From: Hyphococcus sp. | Lineage (GTDB): Bacteria > Pseudomonadota > Alphaproteobacteria > Caulobacterales > Parvularculaceae | Assembly: GCA_021604605.1 (NCBI GenBank) | Contig: BQJH01000129.1 | Coordinates: 1-8,128 of the forward strand | Length of the DNA stretch: 8,128 bases | Direction of reading: 5' to 3' | Shown here: piece by piece, positions 5,381 to 8,128 of the stretch | Layout: the number at the start of each line of letters is the position of its first letter | Position numbering within the stretch: position 1 is the first letter of the stretch | The notes under the pieces: generated by a model | Told to the model about the DNA's origin: nothing | What the model saw: the letters and a program-made list of their open reading frames with translations, nothing else | Databases searched by the model: none | Made by a program: the position numbers and the translations under genes

Positions 5381-5779
5381 TTAATAGACTTCGCAGAGCA
5401 CTTCGCCGCCAACATTGGCGTCGCGCGCAGCTGCATCAGACATGACGCCCATCGGCGTCGACACGATAGAGATGCCAAGACCATTACGAACGGACGACAA
5501 GTCGCGAACCGAGGAATAAACCCGGCGGCCCGGCTTGGAGACCCGTTTGATCTTCTGGATCACAGGCTCGCCTTCGTAATACTTCAACTCAACATCAAAA
5601 GTCGGCTTCTGGCCTTCTCGTTCCGTGCTTGAATAGCCGCGGATATACCCTTCAGACGCCAGCACATCGAGAACCCAACCGCGCAGTTTAGACGCTGGAA
5701 CGGACAGTGAAGAGTGGCGGCGCATCTGCGCATTGCGGATACGAGTGATCAAATCGCCGACAGGATCATTAATAGACAT
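5381..5779 (-). CDS. rpsH: 30S ribosomal protein S8
   Basis: S8 binds the central domain of 16S rRNA (helix 21) and is a primary assembly protein. In E. coli it also represses the spc operon by binding mRNA at the start of rplE. The 132 residues are full length: NDPVGDLITRIRNAQ (4-18), SLSVPASKLRGWVLDVL (24-40) with EGYI, and the C-terminal RNA-binding segment GISIVSTPMGVMSDAAA (102-118) ending NVGGEVLCEVY. The 110-111 Met-Gly replaces the more usual Lys-Gly after STP/STS, a mild deviation. GAGGA (5789-5793), directly after the rpsN TAA, is the ribosome binding site. Whether it is the operon repressor here cannot be told from this sequence. Confidence 0.98.
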   Translation of the reverse strand: MSINDPVGDLITRIRNAQMRRHSSLSVPASKLRGWVLDVLASEGYIRGYSSTEREGQKPTFDVELKYYEGEPVIQKIKRVSKPGRRVYSSVRDLSSVRNGLGISIVSTPMGVMSDAAARDANVGGEVLCEVY

Positions 5780-5793
5780 GTTTGTCGGTCCTC

Positions 5794-6099
5794 TTACCAG
5801 CTAGACTTAACAAGACCCGGGATCAGGCCAGCTGAACCTAATTGGCGCAGCGCGATCCGAGACATTTTGAGTTTACGATAGTAACCGCGCGGACGCCCCG
5901 TCACGAGACACCGATTGCGGATGCGCGTCTTGGACGAATTACGCGGCAGTTCAGCAAGCTTAAGCGCCGCAATAAAACGGTCCTCTGCTGGCTTTTCCTT
6001 ATCGTAAAGCATTTCTTTCAGCCGAGTACGCTTGGACTCAAACTTCTTCGCCATCCGACGACGCTTGAGATCGCGCTCGACCATTGATTTCTTCGCCAT
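5794..6099 (-). CDS. rpsN: 30S ribosomal protein S14, zinc-independent long form
   Basis: S14 lies in the head of the 30S subunit beside S3, S10 and S19. The 101-residue product is the long type. It has one cysteine (C64 in RNRCLVTGRPRGYYRK, 61-76) and lacks the CxxC pairs of the short zinc-binding form, so it should not need zinc. Other hallmarks are the basic helix DLKRRRMAKKFESKRTRLKE (10-29), KLAELPRNSSKTRIRNR (47-63) and the C-terminus GSAGLIPGLVKSSW (88-101). The ATG at 6099 is preceded by AAGGAG (6105-6110), 5-nt spacer. A 66-nt gap with a small hairpin separates it from rplE. Confidence 0.98.
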   Translation of the reverse strand: MAKKSMVERDLKRRRMAKKFESKRTRLKEMLYDKEKPAEDRFIAALKLAELPRNSSKTRIRNRCLVTGRPRGYYRKLKMSRIALRQLGSAGLIPGLVKSSW

Positions 6100-6147
6100 T
6101 GCTTCTCCTTCTCAAGCCGGTTTCCATTAGTTGGACCTGACTCAAAT

Positions 6148-6163
6148 TTGGTTTTTCAACCAA
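6148..6163 (-). promoter_or_regulatory. GAAA-capped hairpin just after the rplE stop codon
   Basis: The transcript reads TTGGTTGAAAAACCAA, a perfect 6-bp stem capped by a GNRA-type GAAA tetraloop, beginning 2 nt after the rplE TAG. The stem is A/U-rich and no U-run follows, so termination is unlikely. It could act as an mRNA-stability or processing element between rplE and rpsN; this is inference. Confidence 0.4.
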
Positions 6164-6165
6164 TC

Positions 6166-6726
6166 CTAATTCCGAAACGGAAAATTGAATTCTTTTAACA
6201 GCGCGCGCGCCTCGTCATCAGTCTTGGCGTTCGTGCAAACGATAATGTCCATGCCCCGGATTTTATCGACTTTGTCATATTCGATTTCCGGAAACACGAT
6301 ATGTTCTTTCAGGCCCATGGCAAAATTGCCGTAGCCGTCAAAGCTCTTCTTGTTGAGGCCGCGGAAGTCACGCACACGAGGCAGAGCCACTGTAATCAGA
6401 CGATCAAGAAACTCGTACATACGGTCTTTGCGTAACGTCACCTTTACGCCGATCGGCATACCTTCACGCAGCTTAAAGTTCGAGATTGATGTTCGCGCCT
6501 TCGTAATCACCGGCTTCTGGCCAGCAATACGCGTCAAATCCTGAACGGCGGCGTCGACAACTTTCTTGTCGTTCACAGCATCACCTAGACCAATATTGAT
6601 CACGACCTTTTCCAGGCCAGGCGTCATCATTGGGTTTTTATATTCGAACTGCGAATTCATCTTTCCGCGAATTTCATCGCGGTAAAGCTTCTTCAATCGC
6701 GGCTCATATCCGTTTGCTTCAGCCAT
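6166..6726 (-). CDS. rplE: 50S ribosomal protein L5
   Basis: L5 binds 5S rRNA with L18, forms the intersubunit bridge to S13, and contacts P-site tRNA. With the ATG at 6726 the protein has 186 residues, MAEANGYEPRLKKLYRDEI onward. The core has EKVVINIGLGDAV (39-51), the family signature KARTSISNFKLREGMPIGVK (76-95), LPRVRDFRGLNKKSFDGYGN (115-134) and the C-terminus LLKEFNFPFRN. A TTG at 6789 in the same frame would add 21 residues unlike the family and lie deep in rplX; GAGG (6733-6736) favours the ATG. The start overlaps the rplX stop by 8 nt (ATGGCTGA, 6719-6726), implying translational coupling. In E. coli this junction is where S8 represses the operon; I saw no clear helix-21 mimic. Confidence 0.97.
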   Translation of the reverse strand: MAEANGYEPRLKKLYRDEIRGKMNSQFEYKNPMMTPGLEKVVINIGLGDAVNDKKVVDAAVQDLTRIAGQKPVITKARTSISNFKLREGMPIGVKVTLRKDRMYEFLDRLITVALPRVRDFRGLNKKSFDGYGNFAMGLKEHIVFPEIEYDKVDKIRGMDIIVCTNAKTDDEARALLKEFNFPFRN

Positions 6727-7033
6727 CGATAACCTCACCGGACGCTTTAGCGACCCGTACTTTCTTTCCGTCTTCAATCTTAAACCCAACGCGCGTCGGT
6801 TTGCCCGTGGAAGGATCTTTCAACGCCACATTTGAAACCTGGATTGGCGCTTCACGAGAAATGATGCCGCCCTGTTCCGTTTGCGTCTGGCGCTGGTGTT
6901 TTTTAATCATGTTAACGCCGCGAACGAGAACACGGTCATCGTTTGGCATTACTTGCACGACTTCGCCTTCTGCGCCCCGGTCTTTACCGGCAAGCACGAT
7001 GACTTTGTCGCCTTTCTTAATCTTCGCAGCCAT
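6719..7033 (-). CDS. rplX: 50S ribosomal protein L24
   Basis: L24 is an assembly initiator that binds near the 5' end of 23S rRNA at the exit-tunnel side of the 50S subunit. From the ATG at 7033 it has 104 residues. The KOW motif spans KKGDKVIVLAGKDRGAEGEV (6-25) and VQVMP, followed by NMIKKHQRQTQTEQGGIISRE (41-61) and the C-terminal RVGFKIEDGKKVRVAKASGE (81-100). An alternative TTG at 7039 would give MEMAAKIKKG and sits 6 nt from AAGG (7046-7049), while the ATG is 12 nt from it. Family starts read MAAKIKKGD, so ATG is chosen but TTG stays possible. It overlaps rplE by 8 nt. Confidence 0.95.
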   Translation of the reverse strand: MAAKIKKGDKVIVLAGKDRGAEGEVVQVMPNDDRVLVRGVNMIKKHQRQTQTEQGGIISREAPIQVSNVALKDPSTGKPTRVGFKIEDGKKVRVAKASGEVIDG

Positions 7034-7050
7034 TTCCAACTACCGCCTTA

Positions 7051-7419
7051 TTATAAAACTTCAGGAGCCAGCGAAACGATCTTCATATGCTTTGACGCGC
7101 GAAGCTCGCGGGTCACAGGGCCGAAGATACGTGTGCCAACCGGTTCTTTGTTATTGTTAATCAGGACAGCGGCATTGCGGTCAAAACGAATGACCGACCC
7201 GTCGCGACGGATAATGTCTTTGGCGGTGCGAACAACAACCGCTTTCATGACCTGACCTTTTTTGACGCGGCCGCGCGGGATCGCCTCTTTAACAGAGACA
7301 ACAATAATATCGCCAATGCCCGCATATTTGCGCTTGGACCCGCCCAGTACCTTGATGCACTGAACGCGCTTGGCGCCGGAATTATCCGCCACGTCCAAAT
7401 TTGTCTGCATCTGGATCAT
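7051..7419 (-). CDS. rplN: 50S ribosomal protein L14
   Basis: L14 lies at the subunit interface of the 50S, contacts 16S rRNA and is the docking site of the silencing factor RsfS in bacteria that have it. The 122 residues match the family exactly: MIQMQTNLDVADNSGAKRV, CIKVLGGSKRKYAGIGDI (21-38), the signature KGQVMKAVVVRTAKDIIRR (54-72) with FDRNAAVLINN (79-89), and GTRIFGPVTRELR (95-107). AGGAGGA (7425-7431) is the strongest ribosome binding site in the window. The gene ends with two in-frame stops, TAATAA (7053-7048). It follows a 71-nt gap with two hairpins and is the conventional first gene of the spc operon. Confidence 0.98.
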   Translation of the reverse strand: MIQMQTNLDVADNSGAKRVQCIKVLGGSKRKYAGIGDIIVVSVKEAIPRGRVKKGQVMKAVVVRTAKDIIRRDGSVIRFDRNAAVLINNNKEPVGTRIFGPVTRELRASKHMKIVSLAPEVL

Positions 7420-7424
7420 CTTGA

Positions 7425-7431
7425 TCCTCCT
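7425..7431 (-). promoter_or_regulatory. Near-consensus rplN ribosome binding site
   Basis: AGGAGGA lies 5 nt upstream of the rplN ATG, the best anti-Shine-Dalgarno match among these genes. The 3' base of a GC hairpin (7435-7448) ends 3 nt before it, so the site sits at the edge of a stable structure. Confidence 0.75.
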
Positions 7432-7434
7432 GAT

Positions 7435-7481
7435 GGGCCGCCTGGCCCGTTAACATTCAACTCATCACGGCGATAACGCCG
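7435..7481 (-). promoter_or_regulatory. Two tandem GC-rich hairpins between rpsQ and rplN
   Basis: On the transcript the first hairpin is CGGCG-TTAT-CGCCG (7481-7468) and the second is GGGCC-AGGC-GGCCC (7448-7435), each a perfect 5-bp stem with a 4-nt loop, separated by 19 nt. Neither is followed by a U-run, so intrinsic termination is unlikely. They mark the boundary between the S10 and spc groups and may set differential expression, by processing or by influence on the rplN ribosome binding site. That role is inference. Confidence 0.45.
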
Positions 7482-7490
7482 AATTCTTTT

Positions 7491-7733
7491 TTACGCCTTA
7501 GATCCCGCGCCGATTACTTCCCAGCGCTTAAGCTTCGATTTCGGCGCACATTCCTGGATCTGCACCAAATCGCCAGCCTTAAACTTGTTGCCCTCATCAT
7601 GGGCGTGAAACCGGCTTGAACGACGCATCGTTTTCTTGAGCAATGGGTGTGTGAAAACCCGCTCAATATTAACGACGACTGTCTTGTCGCCTTTGTCGCT
7701 CACAACCGTGCCTTGTAGAATTCTTTTCGGCAT
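7491..7733 (-). CDS. rpsQ: 30S ribosomal protein S17
   Basis: S17 is a primary 16S rRNA-binding protein of OB fold, acting early in 30S assembly. The 80-residue product begins MPKRILQGTVVSDKGDKTVVV, the canonical first strands. HPLLKKTMRRSSRFHAHDEGN (29-49) is the rRNA-contacting loop, and GDLVQIQECAPKSKLKRW (54-71) is the family signature. The ATG at 7733 is preceded by GAGG (7740-7743) 6 nt upstream, in a 16-nt gap after rpmC. It ends with TAA just before the hairpin-bearing gap to rplN. Confidence 0.98.
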   Translation of the reverse strand: MPKRILQGTVVSDKGDKTVVVNIERVFTHPLLKKTMRRSSRFHAHDEGNKFKAGDLVQIQECAPKSKLKRWEVIGAGSKA

Positions 7734-7749
7734 CTCTCGCCTCTATCTC

Positions 7750-7950
7750 TTAATTTGCTGGCGCTACGGCGCGTTGGCCGAGCACGGTTTTGATCCGGGC
7801 GATGTCTTTACGGACTTCGCGAACCCGATCGGTTTTTTCCAATTGACCAGACGCTTTTTGAAAGCGCAGGTTAAATTGCTCTTTTTTGAGTTGAAGGAGT
7901 TTGTCCTTCAATTCGTCTGATGTCAGATCTCGGACTTCACCGGCTTTCAT
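7750..7950 (-). CDS. rpmC: 50S ribosomal protein L29
   Basis: L29 is a small helical protein at the exit of the peptide tunnel, next to L23, near the docking site for trigger factor and SRP. Its 66 residues are the usual length and almost entirely charged helices: MKAGEVRDLTSDELKDKLLQ, LKKEQFNLRFQKASGQLEKT (21-40) and the signature DRVREVRKDIARIKTVLGQR (41-60). AAGGAG (7959-7964) overlaps the rplP TAA and lies 8 nt before the ATG at 7950, so translation is probably coupled to L16. Confidence 0.98.
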   Translation of the reverse strand: MKAGEVRDLTSDELKDKLLQLKKEQFNLRFQKASGQLEKTDRVREVRKDIARIKTVLGQRAVAPAN

Positions 7951-7962
7951 CGCTAATGCTCC

Positions 7963-8128
7963 TTACTCACCAATTCGCGTAACAATACGCGTCTTAATCG
8001 GCAGCTTCGCTGCGCCCAAAGCCAAAGCTTCGCGGGCGATTTCGTCGCTGACACCGTCAATTTCAAACATGATCCGACCAGGTTTGACGCGGGCGGCCCA
8101 AAACTCAACCGAACCCTTACCTTTACCC
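7963..8128 (-). CDS. rplP: 50S ribosomal protein L16, C-terminal part (partial)
   Basis: The last 54 residues plus the stop are present; the 5' part lies beyond 8128. The peptide runs GKGKGSVEFWAARVKPGRIM, then FEIDGVSDEIAREALALG and AAKLPIKTRIVTRIGE. By comparison with E. coli L16 this corresponds to residue 83 to the end, just after the arginine (Arg81) that is hydroxylated there. L16 organises the A-site region of the peptidyl-transferase centre and is added late in 50S assembly. The TAA at 7963-7965 merges with the rpmC ribosome binding site. It is too short to appear as a complete open frame but is unmistakable. Confidence 0.96.
   Translation of the reverse strand, partial: GKGKGSVEFWAARVKPGRIMFEIDGVSDEIAREALALGAAKLPIKTRIVTRIGE

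Noticed and set aside
6148..6163. Intrinsic terminator after rplE
   Set aside because: The stem is short and A/U-rich with no following U-run, and the operon continues into rpsN.
6719..6760. S8 translational-repressor site at the rplX-rplE junction, as in E. coli
   Set aside because: I looked for a helix-21-like internal-loop hairpin around the rplE start and could not draw a convincing one by eye.
6727..6789. N-terminal extension of L5 from a TTG at 6789
   Set aside because: It overlaps rplX heavily, adds residues unlike L5, and a good GAGG site serves the ATG at 6726.
1..8128. CRISPR array, insertion sequence, tRNA, prophage or defence genes
   Set aside because: No spaced direct repeats, terminal inverted repeats, transposase-like protein or tRNA-like fold was seen; the whole window is accounted for by conserved ribosomal-operon genes and short gaps.

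Overview
This window is one uninterrupted block of ribosomal-protein genes, all read from the minus strand. It runs in transcription order from high to low coordinates: rplP (3' end only), rpmC, rpsQ, rplN, rplX, rplE, rpsN, rpsH, rplF, rplR, rpsE, rpmD, rplO, secY, adk, rpsM, rpsK, rpoA (first 15 codons only). It is the end of the S10 operon, the whole spc operon and the start of the alpha operon.

The layout suggests an alphaproteobacterium. adk sits between secY and rpsM where E. coli has rpmJ, and rpsD is absent between rpsK and rpoA. S14 is the long form without zinc cysteines, and several proteins (S5 with an Arg/Gly-rich start, L5 ending in NFPFRN, short-LID adenylate kinase) read as alphaproteobacterial. 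I cannot place it more finely. No gene is broken, frameshifted or visibly foreign.

Region by region: 8128-7491 holds the rplP tail, rpmC and rpsQ, tightly coupled. The 71-nt rpsQ-rplN gap contains two compact GC-rich hairpins. From 7419 to 3633 ten genes follow (rplN to rpmD), mostly with 10-20 nt gaps; rplX and rplE overlap by 8 nt, and a 66-nt rplE-rpsN gap carries a GAAA-capped hairpin. The 99-nt rpmD-rplO gap holds an 11-bp hairpin and a duplicated 8-mer. The 105-nt rplO-secY gap has a weaker inverted repeat. secY and adk overlap by ATGA. The 180-nt adk-rpsM gap is the largest non-coding stretch. It contains a good candidate promoter and, starting about where its transcript would begin, a leader closed by an 8-bp long-range inverted repeat just before the rpsM ribosome binding site.

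The genes work together as the translation and membrane-insertion core: 30S proteins (S17, S14, S8, S5, S13, S11), 50S proteins (L16, L29, L14, L24, L5, L6, L18, L30, L15), the Sec channel subunit, a nucleotide-balancing kinase and the RNA polymerase alpha subunit. I found no new defence, mobile or metabolic system. What deserves a second look is the non-coding RNA: the rpsM leader with its promoter and the rpmD-rplO hairpin are candidate ribosomal-protein autoregulatory sites.
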